Below, piece after piece: positions 17,254-26,703 of a stretch of 64,000 bases of DNA; the stretch's first letter is position 1, and the number at the start of each line of letters is the position of its first letter. The notes under the pieces were generated by a model, which was not told where the DNA came from, did not search any database, and saw nothing but the letters and a program-made list of their open reading frames with translations. The translations under genes were made by a program, and so were the position numbers. Source of the DNA: Streptomyces achromogenes (GTDB lineage Bacteria > Actinomycetota > Actinomycetes > Streptomycetales > Streptomycetaceae); contig NZ_JAUSYH010000001.1 in NCBI RefSeq assembly GCF_030816715.1, positions 2,418,001-2,482,000 of the forward strand. Direction: 5' to 3'.

Positions 17254-17889
17254 TCAGGCACGGAACGGGAACGCGTATGTGTGCACCGAGACGTTCTCCC
17301 GGCCCTGGGAGGCCTCGGGGCGCTCGCCGGCCGCTGCGGTCTCGGCGGCCTCGGCGGCCCTGCCCCGCTCTTCGTACCTGCGCAGGAGCGCGAGCATCTC
17401 CTCGGTGAGCTCCGCCAGTTCGTCCGCGGTGAGACGCAGGACGGACTCCGAGGACTCGGCGCCGCGGTTCCACTCGGGGCTCCAGTGGGTCCGCTCGTCG
17501 AGCCAGCGCCGGTACATGTCCATGCGGTCCGCGGCGAAGAGCCGGCTGGCCGCGGTGTGCGCGGCCGCCTTCTCCGGGGCGTCGCGGAAGTCCTCGTCAC
17601 GGATGCTCACGCCGTCGGAGGCGGGCCGCCACCAGCGCTCGCGGCCGTCCGCGCTCTGCGGCTCGGCCTCCTCGATGAGCCCGTGTTCGGCGAGTTTGCG
17701 CAGGTGGTAGCTGACCAGCGAGACGGCCTCGCCGACCTGGTCGGCGAGGTGGGAGGCGGTGGTTACGCGGGCGACGGTCAGCCCGCGGTACAGCCGCATC
17801 CGGAGGGGGTGGGCGAGCGCCTTGAGCGTGCCCAGGTCCGTGATCCGGCGGTTGCGTTCCCTGCCTGCCGTGTCCGTCGACTCTGTCAT
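17254..17889 (-). CDS. ArsR-type winged-helix transcriptional regulator
   Basis: A 211-residue regulator. Residues about 15-80 form an ArsR/HTH_20-type winged helix: LGTLKALAHPLRMRLYRGL, then SHLADQVGEAVSLVSYHLRKL (recognition helix) and AEHGLIEEAE (wing start). The C-terminal half (100-180) is helical and acidic and may bind a ligand; no metal-thiolate Cys motif is seen, so metal sensing is unlikely. ATG 17887-17889 lies at the expected transcription start of the promoter at 17897-17925, so the mRNA may be leaderless. It probably represses itself and the MFS gene through the 11-bp palindrome at 17915-17942. Confidence 0.88.
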   Translation of the reverse strand: MTESTDTAGRERNRRITDLGTLKALAHPLRMRLYRGLTVARVTTASHLADQVGEAVSLVSYHLRKLAEHGLIEEAEPQSADGRERWWRPASDGVSIRDEDFRDAPEKAAAHTAASRLFAADRMDMYRRWLDERTHWSPEWNRGAESSESVLRLTADELAELTEEMLALLRRYEERGRAAEAAETAAAGERPEASQGRENVSVHTYAFPFRA

Positions 17890-17896
17890 GTCCGCC

Positions 17897-17942
17897 ACCG
17901 TAGACAGGAAGGAAAAGTTGCGCAATATATTTTGCGCAACTT
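17897..17942 (-). promoter_or_regulatory. Promoter and palindromic operator of the ArsR-type/MFS unit
   Basis: A perfect 11-bp inverted repeat (17915-17925 and 17932-17942) has a 6-base AT-rich centre. Read on the minus strand, the downstream arm contains TTGCGC (17920-17925), which with a 17-base spacer leads to TACGGT (17897-17902), a good sigma-HrdB-like pair. Repressor binding to the palindrome would cover the -35 box. The start ATG follows the -10 box by seven bases. Confidence 0.75.
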
Positions 17943-17963
17943 CTCTTTCCTTTCTGGGCGCGA

Positions 17964-17996
17964 GTAAGCCCCGGCCGCCAGGCGACCGGGGCTTAC
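17964..17996. terminator. Terminator of the his operon
   Basis: An 11-bp perfect stem (17964-17974 with 17986-17996) and 11-base loop lies 48 bases after the hisF stop on the minus strand, before the regulator promoter. Confidence 0.8.
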
Positions 17997-18043
17997 CGCA
18001 CGGCACAGCACGCGCCGCGGGTGTCTGCGCGCGTCCGCGGGCG

Positions 18044-18799
18044 TCACCGCACCGGGTGTCCCGCTTCCCGCAGGGTCTGCTTGACCTCGCCGATCCGCAG
18101 GTCGCCGAAGTGGAAGACCGACGCCGCCAGCACCGCGTCCGCGCCCGCCTCGACGGCCGGGGGGAAGTCCGTGAGCCTGCCGGCGCCGCCGGAGGCGATC
18201 ACGGGGACCGTCACGTGCTTGCGCACCGCGGCGATCATCTCCAGGTCGTAGCCGTCCTTCGTGCCGTCCGCGTCCATCGAGTTGAGCAGGATCTCGCCCG
18301 CGCCCAGCTCCGCCGCCCGGTGCGCCCACTCGACGGCGTCGATGCCGGTGCCCTGACGGCCGCCGTGCGTCGTCACCTCGAAGGAGCCCGACTGCGTGCG
18401 CCGGGCGTCCACCGACAGGACCAGCACCTGCCGCCCGAACCGTTCGGCGATCTCCCTGATCAGCTCCGGGCGGGCGATCGCGGCGGTGTTGACGCCCACC
18501 TTGTCGGCGCCGGCCCGCAACAGCTTGTCGACGTCCTCCGGAGTGCGTACCCCGCCGCCCACGGTCAGCGGGATGAACACCTGCTCGGCGGTGCGGCGCA
18601 CCACGTCGTACGTCGTCTCGCGGTTGCCGGAGGAGGCGGTGATGTCCAGGAACGTCAGCTCGTCGGCGCCCTCGGCGTCGTACACCTTGGCCATCTCGAC
18701 GGGGTCGCCCGCGTCGCGCAGGTTCTGGAAGTTGACGCCCTTGACCACCCGGCCGGCGTCCACGTCCAGGCAGGGGATGACTCGTACGGCCAGCGTCAT
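18044..18799 (-). CDS. hisF: Imidazole glycerol phosphate synthase, cyclase subunit HisF
   Basis: HisF uses ammonia tunnelled from HisH to turn PRFAR into imidazole glycerol phosphate and AICAR. It has 251 residues and forms a (beta/alpha)8 barrel. Signatures are [15 protein letters not shown] at the start, with catalytic D12, and LSVDARR in the middle, plus phosphate loops VGGGV and ASGGAG. ATG overlaps the ridA stop (ATGA). It is the last gene of the his operon, followed by a terminator. Confidence 0.97.
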   Translation of the reverse strand: MTLAVRVIPCLDVDAGRVVKGVNFQNLRDAGDPVEMAKVYDAEGADELTFLDITASSGNRETTYDVVRRTAEQVFIPLTVGGGVRTPEDVDKLLRAGADKVGVNTAAIARPELIREIAERFGRQVLVLSVDARRTQSGSFEVTTHGGRQGTGIDAVEWAHRAAELGAGEILLNSMDADGTKDGYDLEMIAAVRKHVTVPVIASGGAGRLTDFPPAVEAGADAVLAASVFHFGDLRIGEVKQTLREAGHPVR

Positions 18800-19209
18800 G
18801 GCGCGGACACCTCCTCGTCGCCGCCGGGACGGAACGCCTCGACCTCGACCTCGACGACCAGGCTCGGGTCCACGAAGCCGGACACGATGATCATGGACGC
18901 GGCGGGCCGGACGGCGTCGAACAGCTCCTTGTGGGCGCGACCGATGTCGTCGACGTCCCGCGCGTGGGTGAGGTACATGCGCGTGCGCACGACGTCGTCG
19001 CGGCCGAGCCCCAGCTTCTCCAGCGCGGCGAAGGCGACGTTGAAGGCGTTGACCGTCTGCTCGTACGGCCCCCCGGCGGCGATCTCGCCGTCCACCACGG
19101 AGGTGCAGCCGGACACGAGCACGAGCCCGCCCGGCAGCTGCACCGCGCGGGAGTAGCCGAAGGCCTCCTCCCAGGGTCCGCCGGACCCGACCCGGCGCAC
19201 CTCGCTCAC
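18796..19209 (-). CDS. RidA family protein
   Basis: A 137-residue Rid/YjgF-family protein. Rid proteins hydrolyse reactive enamine/imine intermediates that form in PLP-enzyme reactions. The trimeric chorismate-mutase-like fold is suggested by [19 protein letters not shown], and [10 protein letters not shown] carries the usual arginine. It is shorter on the N-side than some members. Both ends overlap neighbours (GTGA with hisA, ATGA with hisF), so it is made with the his enzymes. It may protect HisC or other PLP enzymes, but this is inference. Confidence 0.88.
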   Translation of the reverse strand: MSEVRRVGSGGPWEEAFGYSRAVQLPGGLVLVSGCTSVVDGEIAAGGPYEQTVNAFNVAFAALEKLGLGRDDVVRTRMYLTHARDVDDIGRAHKELFDAVRPAASMIIVSGFVDPSLVVEVEVEAFRPGGDEEVSAP

Positions 19210-19931
19210 CGGGCCACCGCTTCCAGGGCCTCTTCCAGGGTGAACGCCTTCGCGTACAGCGCCTTGCCGACGATCGAGCCCTCGACGCCGAGCGGGACCA
19301 GCTCGGCGATGGCCCGGAGGTCGTCCAGCGACGACACGCCGCCCGAGGCGACGACGGGCCGGTCGGTGACCGCGCAGACGTTCTTCAGCAGCTCGAGGTT
19401 CGGGCCCTGCAGGGTGCCGTCCTTGGCGATGTCGGTGACCACGTACCGCGCGCAGCCCTCCTGGTCGAGGCGGGCCAGCGTCTCGTAGAGGTCGCCGCCG
19501 TCGCGGGTCCAGCCGCGGCCGCGCAGGGTCGTGCCGCGCACGTCCAGGCCCACCGCGATCTTGTCGCCGTGCTCGGAGATGACCTTGGCGACCCACTCGG
19601 GCGTCTCCAGGGCGGCCGTGCCCAGGTTCACGCGCGTGCAGCCGGTGGCGAGGGCGGCGGCGAGGGTGTCGTCGTCGCGGATGCCGCCGGAGAGCTCCAC
19701 CTTGATGTCCATGGCCTTGGCGACCTCGGCGATCAGCGCGCGGTTGTCGCCGGTACCGAACGCGGCGTCCAGGTCGACCAGGTGCAGCCACTCGGCGCCC
19801 GACCGCTGCCAGGCGAGGGCCGCCTCGAGCGGGGAGCCGTAGGAGGTCTCGGTCCCGGACTCGCCGTGCACGAGACGGACGGCCTGGCCGTCGCGGACGT
19901 CGACGGCGGGGAGGAGTTCGAGCTTGCTCAC
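19206..19931 (-). CDS. priA: Phosphoribosyl isomerase HisA/PriA (bifunctional His-Trp isomerase)
   Basis: A 241-residue (beta/alpha)8 isomerase for ProFAR to PRFAR in histidine synthesis. In Streptomyces and mycobacteria the same enzyme (PriA) also performs the TrpF step of tryptophan synthesis. Catalytic D11 ([12 protein letters not shown]) and D130 (AVGLDVRG) are visible, with an arginine-containing [10 protein letters not shown]. No trpF gene is seen among the trp genes here, which supports the dual role. GTG 19929-19931 overlaps the hisH stop (GTGA). Confidence 0.94.
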   Translation of the reverse strand: MSKLELLPAVDVRDGQAVRLVHGESGTETSYGSPLEAALAWQRSGAEWLHLVDLDAAFGTGDNRALIAEVAKAMDIKVELSGGIRDDDTLAAALATGCTRVNLGTAALETPEWVAKVISEHGDKIAVGLDVRGTTLRGRGWTRDGGDLYETLARLDQEGCARYVVTDIAKDGTLQGPNLELLKNVCAVTDRPVVASGGVSSLDDLRAIAELVPLGVEGSIVGKALYAKAFTLEEALEAVAR

Positions 19932-20578
19932 AGTGTTCCGATCCAGTTGGTGAGGAGCTGGGCTCCGGCGTCGCCGGACTTCTCGGGGTGGAACTGCGTG
20001 GCCCACAGGGCGCCGTTCTCCACGGCGGCCACGAACGGCTCGCCGTGCGTCGCCCAGGTCACCCTGGGGGCGCGCATCGCCGGGTTGAGCACTTCCAGGG
20101 ACCAGTCGTGGACGGCGTAGGAGTGCACGAAGTAGAAGCGGGCGTCCGCGTCGAGGCCGGCGAACAGCTGGGAGTCGGCCGGGGCGTCCACGGTGTTCCA
20201 GCCCATGTGGGGCACGACGTCGGCCTGCAGCGGCTCGACCGCGCCGGGCCACTCGTCGAGGCCCTCGGTCTCCACGCCGTGCTCGATGCCGCGCTCGAAC
20301 AGGATCTGCATGCCGACGCAGATACCCATGACCGGCCGTCCGCCGGACAGCCGGCGGCCGATGATCCAGTCGCCGCGGGCCTCCTTCAGGCCCTTCATGC
20401 AGGCGGCGAAAGCGCCGACGCCCGGCACCAGCAGCCCGTCGGCGTTCATCGCGGTGTCGAAGTCACGGGTGATCTCGACGTCCGCCCCGGTGCGCGCGAG
20501 GGCGCGTTCGGCGGAGCGGACGTTGCCGAAGCCGTAGTCGAAGACCACGACCTTCTTCGCGCTCTTCGCGGTGCTCAA
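19928..20578 (-). CDS. hisH: Imidazole glycerol phosphate synthase, glutamine amidotransferase subunit HisH
   Basis: HisH hydrolyses glutamine and channels ammonia to HisF. It is a class I amidotransferase of 216 residues: nucleophile C87 in MGICVGMQ and the His/Glu pair in [14 protein letters not shown] start at 20576-20578 is preferred. It is six bases after GGAGGT and overlaps the stop of the small upstream gene as TTGA, matching the coupled overlaps of the rest of the operon. GTG 20584 is possible but lies directly against the Shine-Dalgarno. Confidence 0.93.
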   Translation of the reverse strand: MSTAKSAKKVVVFDYGFGNVRSAERALARTGADVEITRDFDTAMNADGLLVPGVGAFAACMKGLKEARGDWIIGRRLSGGRPVMGICVGMQILFERGIEHGVETEGLDEWPGAVEPLQADVVPHMGWNTVDAPADSQLFAGLDADARFYFVHSYAVHDWSLEVLNPAMRAPRVTWATHGEPFVAAVENGALWATQFHPEKSGDAGAQLLTNWIGTL

Positions 20579-20739
20579 CTCCACACCTCCAGCCGCATCA
20601 CACCGGCGACGAGGCACATCGCGGCCCCTATCGAGAGCAGCACGATCAGGCTTCGGGGCATCTGCTGCTTGACGAAGGAGTAGATGCCGCCGGCCAGGAA
20701 GAGGCCGACGACGATCAGGACGGTCGACAGTCCGGTCAT
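20575..20739 (-). CDS. 54-residue membrane protein inside the his operon
   Basis: A short frame of 54 codons plus stop: ATG at 20737-20739 and TGA at 20575-20577. The product has two hydrophobic stretches (residues about 4-22 and 29-47) split by a short basic, polar turn ([10 protein letters not shown]). It starts 5 bases upstream of the hisB stop line on the message (after hisB) and overlaps hisH by TTGA. Codon third positions are strongly G/C, like its neighbours, which supports it as a real gene. I do not recognise the family; a two-helix hairpin membrane peptide is all that can be said. Confidence 0.75.
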   Translation of the reverse strand: MTGLSTVLIVVGLFLAGGIYSFVKQQMPRSLIVLLSIGAAMCLVAGVMRLEVWS

Positions 20740-20743
20740 GGCT

Positions 20744-21346
20744 TTACAGCGCGCCCTTCGTGGAGGGGAGGATGCCGACTGCGCGCGGGTCGCGCTCCGA
20801 GGCGTAGCGCAGGGCCCGGGCGAGTGCCTTGAACTGGCACTCCACGATGTGGTGCGCGTTGCGCCCGTAGGGCACGTGCACGTGCAGCGCGATCTGCGCC
20901 TGGGCGACGAAGGACTCCAGGATGTGCCGGGTCATCGTCGTGTCGTACTCGCCGATCATCGGCGCCATCTTCTCGGGCTCGGTGTGCACGAGGTAGGGGC
21001 GGCCGGAGAGGTCGACCGTGACCTGGGCGAGGGACTCGTCCAGCGGGACCGTGCAGTTGCCGAAGCGGTAGATCCCCACCTTGTCGCCGAGGGCCTGCTT
21101 GAAGGCGGCGCCCAGCGCGAGGGCGGTGTCCTCGATCGTGTGGTGCGAGTCGATGTGCAGGTCGCCGTCGGTCTTCACGGTCAGGTCGAACAGTCCGTGG
21201 CGTCCGAGCTGGTCGAGCATGTGGTCGTAGAAGCCGACGCCGGTCGACACGTCGACCTTGCCGGAACCGTCGAGGTCGATCTCGACGAGGACCGAGGTCT
21301 CCTTCGTGGTGCGCTCGATTCTTCCGACGCGGCCTTCGCGAGTCAT
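20744..21346 (-). CDS. hisB: Imidazoleglycerol-phosphate dehydratase
   Basis: HisB dehydrates imidazole glycerol phosphate to imidazole acetol phosphate. The protein has 200 residues, the monofunctional form without the phosphatase domain. The metal-binding repeats [28 protein letters not shown] and [16 protein letters not shown] are all intact. ATG overlaps the hisC stop (ATGA), and the small membrane-protein gene follows within five bases. Confidence 0.97.
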   Translation of the reverse strand: MTREGRVGRIERTTKETSVLVEIDLDGSGKVDVSTGVGFYDHMLDQLGRHGLFDLTVKTDGDLHIDSHHTIEDTALALGAAFKQALGDKVGIYRFGNCTVPLDESLAQVTVDLSGRPYLVHTEPEKMAPMIGEYDTTMTRHILESFVAQAQIALHVHVPYGRNAHHIVECQFKALARALRYASERDPRAVGILPSTKGAL

Positions 21347-22452
21347 GCGCTCGTCTCCTTCTTCAGTTCACGGACCGCGTCGAGGAACGCGTCGTTCTCT
21401 TCGGGGGTTCCGGCGGTGACCCGGAGCCAGCCGGGCACCCCGTTGTCCCGGACCAGGACACCCCGGTCGAGGATCTGCCGCCACACCGCGTGGGCGTCGT
21501 CGAACCGCCCGAACTGCACGAAGTTGGCGTCGGACGGCGTGACCTCGTAGCCGGCCGCGAGCAGCTCGCCCGCCAGGCGGTCCCGCTCCGACTTCAGCTG
21601 CTCGACGTACTTCAGCAGGGTGCCGGTGTGCTCCAGGGCGGCCAGCGCGGTCGCCTGGGTGACGGCCGACAGGTGGTAGGGCAGCCGGACCAGCTGGACG
21701 GCGTCCACCACCGCGGGGTGCGCGGCGAGGTAGCCGAGGCGCAGGCCCGCCGCGCCGAAGGCCTTCGACATCGTGCGGGACACGACGAGGTGCGGCCGGC
21801 CCTCGATCAGGGGCAGCAGCGAGTCGCCGTGGCTGAACTCGACGTACGCCTCGTCGACCACGACGATCGACGGCTTCGCGGCCTGGGCGGCCTCGTACAG
21901 CGCGAGGACCGTCCCGGCCGGGACCGCGGTGCCGGTGGGGTTGTTGGGGGTGGTGACGAAGACGACGTCGGGGCGGTGCTCGGCGATGGCCTTCTCGGCG
22001 GCCGCGAGGTCGACGGTGAAGTCGGCGTTGCGCGGCCCGGAGATCCATCCGGTCCCGGTGCCGCGGGCGATGAGCCCGTGCATCGAGTACGACGGCTCGA
22101 AGCCGATCGCCGTGCGGCCGGGTCCGCCGAAGGTCTGCAGCAGCTGCTGGAGGACCTCGTTGGAGCCGTTGGCGGCCCACACGTTGGCCGGGGCGACCTC
22201 GTGCCCCGTCGTGTCCGTGAGGTACTTCGCCAGCTGCGTCCGCAGCTCCACGGCGTCGCGGTCCGGGTACCGGTTGAGGTCGCGGGCCGCGTCACGCACC
22301 CGCTCGGCGATCCGCTCGACCAGCGGCTCGGGCAGCGGGTAGGGGTTCTCGTTCGTGTTCAGCCGTACGGGGACGTCCAGCTGGGGCGCGCCGTAGGGGG
22401 ACTTGCCGCGCAGCTCGTCCCGTACGGGGAGATCGTCGATTCCGAAGCTCAC
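21343..22452 (-). CDS. hisC: Histidinol-phosphate aminotransferase
   Basis: HisC is a PLP-dependent fold-type I aminotransferase that makes histidinol phosphate. The protein has 369 residues. Substrate loop [14 protein letters not shown] aspartate in [10 protein letters not shown] and Schiff-base lysine K230 in [17 protein letters not shown] are visible. The GTG at 22450-22452 overlaps the hisD stop (GTGA); an ATG at 22473 lies inside hisD and is less likely. Confidence 0.96.
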   Translation of the reverse strand: MSFGIDDLPVRDELRGKSPYGAPQLDVPVRLNTNENPYPLPEPLVERIAERVRDAARDLNRYPDRDAVELRTQLAKYLTDTTGHEVAPANVWAANGSNEVLQQLLQTFGGPGRTAIGFEPSYSMHGLIARGTGTGWISGPRNADFTVDLAAAEKAIAEHRPDVVFVTTPNNPTGTAVPAGTVLALYEAAQAAKPSIVVVDEAYVEFSHGDSLLPLIEGRPHLVVSRTMSKAFGAAGLRLGYLAAHPAVVDAVQLVRLPYHLSAVTQATALAALEHTGTLLKYVEQLKSERDRLAGELLAAGYEVTPSDANFVQFGRFDDAHAVWRQILDRGVLVRDNGVPGWLRVTAGTPEENDAFLDAVRELKKETSA

Positions 22453-23774
22453 TTGCTCGTCGGCACCTTCCATGCGAACCGCGCCTTGATCGCCGCCCCG
22501 TGGGCGGGCAGGTCCTCCGCCTCCGCCAGGGTCACCACGTGGTGCGCGACCTCGGCGAGCGCGTCGCGCGTGTAGTCCACGATGTGGATGCCGCGGAGGA
22601 AGGACTGCACGGACAGCCCGGAGGAGTGGCAGGCGCAGCCACCCGTCGGGAGCACGTGGTTGGAGCCGGCCGCGTAGTCGCCGAGCGAGACCGGCGCCCA
22701 GGGCCCGACGAAGATCGCGCCCGCGTTCCGCACCCGGTCGGCCACGGCGGCGGCGTCCGCCGTCTGGATCTCCAGGTGCTCCGCGCCGTAGGCGTCGACC
22801 ACCCGCAGGCCCTCGTCGACGCCGTCGACCAGCACGATCGCGGACTGCCGGCCGGCGAGCGCCGGGACGATCCGGTCCTCGACGTGCTTGGTGGCCGCGA
22901 CCTGCGGTTCCAGCTCCTTGGCGACCGCGTCCGCCAGCTCGACGGAGTCGGTGACCAGGACGGCGGCGGCCAGCGGGTCGTGCTCGGCCTGGCTGATCAG
23001 ATCGGCGGCGACGTGCACGGGGTCGGCCGTGGCGTCGGCGAGGACGGCGATCTCGGTCGGTCCCGCCTCGGCGTCGATGCCGATCTTGCCGGCGAAGTAG
23101 CGCTTGGCGGCGGCGACCCAGATGTTGCCGGGGCCGGTGACCATGTTCGCGGGCGCGCAGGACTCGGTGCCGTGCGCGAACATCGCGACGGCGGTCGCGC
23201 CACCGGCCGCGTACACCTCGTCGACGCCGAGCAGGGCGCACGCGGCGAGGATCGTCGGGTGGGGCAGGCCCCCGAACTCGGCCTGGGCGGGCGAGGCCAG
23301 GGCGATGGACTCGACGCCCGCCTCCTGCGCGGGCACCACGTTCATCACCACGGAGGACGGGTAGACCGAGCGGCCGCCGGGCGCGTACAGACCGACCCGG
23401 TCGACGGGCACCCACTTCTCGGTCACGGCGCCGCCGGGCACGACCTGGGTGGTGCGGGTCGTACGGCGCTGCTCGCGGTGCACGAGACGGGCGCGGCGGA
23501 TGGACTCCTCCAGGGCCGCGCGCACGGCGGGGTCGAGCCCGTCCAGGGCGTCCGCGATCGCCCGGGCCGGGACGCGTACGGACTCCAGCCGCACCCCGTC
23601 GAACTTCTCGGCGAAGTCGATCAGCGCCGCGTCGCCCCGATGATGCACGGCCTCGCAGATCGGACGCACCTTCTCCAGGGCGGCCGAGACGTCGAAGTCG
23701 GCTCGGGGCAGCAGGTCGCGCAGGGCGGGTCCCTCGGGAAGGGCGTCGCCGCGCAGATCGATTCGGGAGATCAC
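22449..23774 (-). CDS. hisD: Histidinol dehydrogenase
   Basis: HisD oxidises histidinol to histidine in two NAD-dependent steps with zinc. It has 441 residues. Conserved blocks include VGLYAPGG, the substrate loop [15 protein letters not shown], the catalytic Glu-His pair in [10 protein letters not shown], and [11 protein letters not shown]. The GTG at 23772-23774 starts VISRIDLRG; the frame is open far upstream only because of G/C bias. It is the first gene of the his operon and is divergent from the pentapeptide-like gene at 23940. A small dyad (23816-23832) lies in the gap. Confidence 0.96.
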   Translation of the reverse strand: MISRIDLRGDALPEGPALRDLLPRADFDVSAALEKVRPICEAVHHRGDAALIDFAEKFDGVRLESVRVPARAIADALDGLDPAVRAALEESIRRARLVHREQRRTTRTTQVVPGGAVTEKWVPVDRVGLYAPGGRSVYPSSVVMNVVPAQEAGVESIALASPAQAEFGGLPHPTILAACALLGVDEVYAAGGATAVAMFAHGTESCAPANMVTGPGNIWVAAAKRYFAGKIGIDAEAGPTEIAVLADATADPVHVAADLISQAEHDPLAAAVLVTDSVELADAVAKELEPQVAATKHVEDRIVPALAGRQSAIVLVDGVDEGLRVVDAYGAEHLEIQTADAAAVADRVRNAGAIFVGPWAPVSLGDYAAGSNHVLPTGGCACHSSGLSVQSFLRGIHIVDYTRDALAEVAHHVVTLAEAEDLPAHGAAIKARFAWKVPTSK

Positions 23775-23939
23775 GTGGCCAATTCTCTCAGACCGGGATC
23801 GGGCGTCGTCCGCGCGTATCAATGGCTGATACAGACCGTGGCCGGAACTCGGAAGATCGCCTTCACGTCGGGTGTTCGAGGGGTCACCCGGCGGGCAGGA
23901 CAGCCGTGCGAAGCCCATGGGTGACGGAGGGGGTGACGG

Positions 23940-25514
23940 GTGACAGCGGTGACCGACGGCGCAGGTGATCTGCCGGACGACCTGACCGCGGCCGAGGCGG
24001 GCATGTGGCAGGCCTTCCGCAACGGCAGTGTGTACGACCTGAGCAGCGGGGACACGGTCGTCGACGATCCGCACGGCGGCCATCCGTGGGGCGGATCGCG
24101 GACCGTGCGGGCCCGGATCGTCGCCTGGCTGCTGCTGGACGGGCCGCCGGCGCTGGCCGGCCGGGTGGCGTCGATGAAGCTGGCCGGCGTGCAGATCAGC
24201 GGCTCGCTGGATCTCGCGGGCGGCACGGTGGTGCCGTACGTGGAGATGAAGCGCTGCCGGTTCGAGCGGGACCTGCTGCTGCCGGAGGCGCGGTTCACGA
24301 CCATGCGGCTGGTGGACTGCTCGGTGCCCCGCCTGGAGGCGGCGCGGGTGCACACCGAGGGCGATCTGCACCTCCCGCGCTGCCGCTTCCACAACGGCGT
24401 GCGGCTCACCGACGCGCACATCGGCACGGACCTGCTGCTGAACCAGGCGATCGTCTACCGGGACCGCACCGGCCGCTCGATCGCCGCCGACGGCCTGACG
24501 GTCGGCCAGGACCTCCAGGCCGAACTCCTCGAGTCGCACGGCGAGCTGAGCCTGCGCAGCGCCAAGATCGGCGTGTCGCTGAGTCTGCGCGGGGCGCGGC
24601 TGGCCAACCCGTACACGCGGCTCGCGCTGAACGCGCCCCAGCTGACCGTGGAGCGTTCGCTGTACCTCACCCCGGCCGGCGTCGGCGGCCACGCGCTGAG
24701 CGGTGTCACCCCGGCCCGCGGGACGCGCATCCAGCGATTCGAGTGCCGGGGCGGGATACGTCTGGACGACGGCCGGTTCGGGGACGCGGTGGACCTGGAG
24801 CGGGCCCGGTTCGTCCTCACGGACGAGCAGGAGCTGTCGCTGCGCCGGGTGCAGACGCCCGAGCTGCGCTTCCTGGGCGAGCAGCCGCTGCGCGGCAAGG
24901 TGGTCCTGTCCGGCGCCCGGGTGATCAACCTGGTGGACCGGGCGAGCGCCTGGCCGGGTCCGGGCGCGCTGCACATGGGCGGCTTCGCCTACGAGAACCT
25001 GGTGCCGCAGGGGCCCTTCCCGCTGGCCGAGCGGTTGCGCTGGGTGGCCGCGGCGACGGCCGAGTACGCCCCGGAGCCGTACGAGCGGCTGGCGGCCGTG
25101 CTGCGGACCGGCGGGGAGGACGAGGACGCGCGCGAGGTCCTGCTGGCCAAGCAGCGCCGTCGCCGCGAGACCCTGCCGCCGGCCGCGAAGCTCTGGGGCT
25201 ACGCGCAGGACTGGGCGGTCGCCTACGGGTACCGGCCGGGCCGCGCCGCGGTGTGGATGGCGGTGCTGTGGGCGGCGAGCTCGCTGGCCTTCGCGCACGC
25301 CGCGCATCCGCCCGTCGACCGGCAGGGGCATCCGCCCTGGAACCCGGCCCTGTTCGCCCTCGATCTGCTGCTGCCGGTCATCGACCTGGGGCAGGTCGGC
25401 CAGTGGCAGCTGAGCGGCGGCTGGCAGTGGCTGTCGACGGCGCTGGTCCTGCTCGGCTGGATCCTGGCGACGGCCGTGGCGGCGGGGGCGACGAGGCTGC
25501 TGCGCCGGGGCTGA
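23940..25514 (+). CDS. Membrane protein with pentapeptide-like beta-helix repeats
   Basis: A 524-residue protein. Residues about 70-330 hold degenerate repeats of the kind '[10 protein letters not shown]' ([49 protein letters not shown]), which suggests a right-handed beta-helix like pentapeptide-repeat proteins. Residues 345-425 are charged and helical. The C-terminus has two or three membrane segments (about 430-455, 470-490, 495-518). Streptomyces homologues are often labelled oxidoreductase, but I see no nucleotide or redox motif. GTG 23940 follows GGAGG by nine bases. Function unknown; the domain order resembles membrane-tethered pentapeptide proteins. Confidence 0.82.
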   Translation: MTAVTDGAGDLPDDLTAAEAGMWQAFRNGSVYDLSSGDTVVDDPHGGHPWGGSRTVRARIVAWLLLDGPPALAGRVASMKLAGVQISGSLDLAGGTVVPYVEMKRCRFERDLLLPEARFTTMRLVDCSVPRLEAARVHTEGDLHLPRCRFHNGVRLTDAHIGTDLLLNQAIVYRDRTGRSIAADGLTVGQDLQAELLESHGELSLRSAKIGVSLSLRGARLANPYTRLALNAPQLTVERSLYLTPAGVGGHALSGVTPARGTRIQRFECRGGIRLDDGRFGDAVDLERARFVLTDEQELSLRRVQTPELRFLGEQPLRGKVVLSGARVINLVDRASAWPGPGALHMGGFAYENLVPQGPFPLAERLRWVAAATAEYAPEPYERLAAVLRTGGEDEDAREVLLAKQRRRRETLPPAAKLWGYAQDWAVAYGYRPGRAAVWMAVLWAASSLAFAHAAHPPVDRQGHPPWNPALFALDLLLPVIDLGQVGQWQLSGGWQWLSTALVLLGWILATAVAAGATRLLRRG

Positions 25515-25542
25515 GGAACAGCGGGTCCGCAGGGGTGCGCGC

Positions 25543-25602
25543 CGGAAAGTTGTTGAACGCTCACCTTTACCATCCCTTGACCCCGGGGCGTACAACTTTC
25601 CG
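25543..25602. repeat. Widely spaced perfect inverted repeat upstream of the 25649 gene
   Basis: An 11-bp perfect inverted repeat (25543-25553, cggaaagttgt, and 25592-25602) flanks a 38-base, relatively A/T-rich stretch. It lies between two plus-strand genes. It could be a split operator or the stem of a large hairpin that acts as terminator. Confidence 0.6.
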
Positions 25603-25648
25603 CAGGTTGCGTGAAGCCTCTGGCGCAATCTGAAGCCGCGGCTTTTCA

Positions 25649-26692
25649 ATGGTCGGCACCATGGCTCTGCTGCCCCCGTTCATCCGTGCCTCCCGGAGCT
25701 CCCGGCCGGCACGGAACGCCGCCCCCCACAGCGCCGCCGGGCTCCCCGCCGACGACGAGGTGCTCCTCGACGTGCCCGACGACCGCCTCGGCCCCGCGCT
25801 GGTCGCCGCCGGCCTCGGCGCCTACGCGCCCGCCGCCGAACTGCTGGCCCACACCCGGGAACGGGCCGAGTGGGAGTACCGCGACCGCTACGCGACCCGG
25901 CTCGCCGCCTTCGCCCGCTCCCGCCCGGAGTGGTTCGAGGACTGGCGCGCCGCCGCCCCGCGCGACCCCGACGTCCTGCTCGTCGCCGCCCAGCTCGCCG
26001 TGGCGCGGGCCTGGGGGTCGCCGGCCCGGGCCGAGCTGCTGCGCGAGGTGAGCCCGCTGATCACCGCCGCCGCGCAGAGCGACGTCCGCGACCCGGTGCC
26101 GTGGCGGATAGCCCTGGACCACGCCCGCGGCTCCCAGGCCGGGCACAGGTACTTCGGCGAGCTGTGGGCGGCCGCGGTGCGCCGCGCCCCGCACCACTAC
26201 GGCTGCCATGTCGCCGCCAAGCGCTATCTGGCCGAGTCCTGGCACGGCTCCCACCGCGAGTGCTTCGACTTCGCCGACCGGGCCGCACAGGACGCGCCGG
26301 CCGGCTCCCTCGTCCAGGCGCTGCCGACCCGCGCGGCCCTGGCCTACCTCACCGACGGCTGCGGACCGGAGGTGCCGCGCGAGCGGCTGGACGCGGCCGC
26401 CGACCGCGCCGTCGCGCTCTCCGCGCGCTTCCCGGCCGCCGACCCGTGGCCGGCCGAGATCCGCAACGTGCTGACGTACGTCCTGGTCCGCCTGGACCGC
26501 CGCGACGACGCCCTCGCCCAGCTGCGGCTGATCGGCCCGTACGCCACCTCCTTCCCCTGGGGGCGGCTGTCGGACGACCCCCTCGGCCACTTCCTGGCCG
26601 TGCGCGAGGAGGTCCGCTCGGGGCCGTCCGAACGCCCCCCGTGGCAGCCGGGTGGCGGGCACGGCGGACGAGCCCGGCCGCTGGACCATTAG
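25649..26692 (+). CDS. Hypothetical protein, helical repeat type
   Basis: A 347-residue protein with no signal peptide or membrane segment. The sequence is rich in Ala, Arg and aromatic helices ([44 protein letters not shown]), suggesting a TPR-like or alpha-solenoid fold. No catalytic motif that I recognise is present. Start may be ATG 25649 or 25661. It is followed by the LON-domain gene after 11 bases, so they are likely cotranscribed. Function unknown. Confidence 0.75.
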   Translation: MVGTMALLPPFIRASRSSRPARNAAPHSAAGLPADDEVLLDVPDDRLGPALVAAGLGAYAPAAELLAHTRERAEWEYRDRYATRLAAFARSRPEWFEDWRAAAPRDPDVLLVAAQLAVARAWGSPARAELLREVSPLITAAAQSDVRDPVPWRIALDHARGSQAGHRYFGELWAAAVRRAPHHYGCHVAAKRYLAESWHGSHRECFDFADRAAQDAPAGSLVQALPTRAALAYLTDGCGPEVPRERLDAAADRAVALSARFPAADPWPAEIRNVLTYVLVRLDRRDDALAQLRLIGPYATSFPWGRLSDDPLGHFLAVREEVRSGPSERPPWQPGGGHGGRARPLDH

Positions 26693-26703
26693 GCTTCTGC
26701 GTC

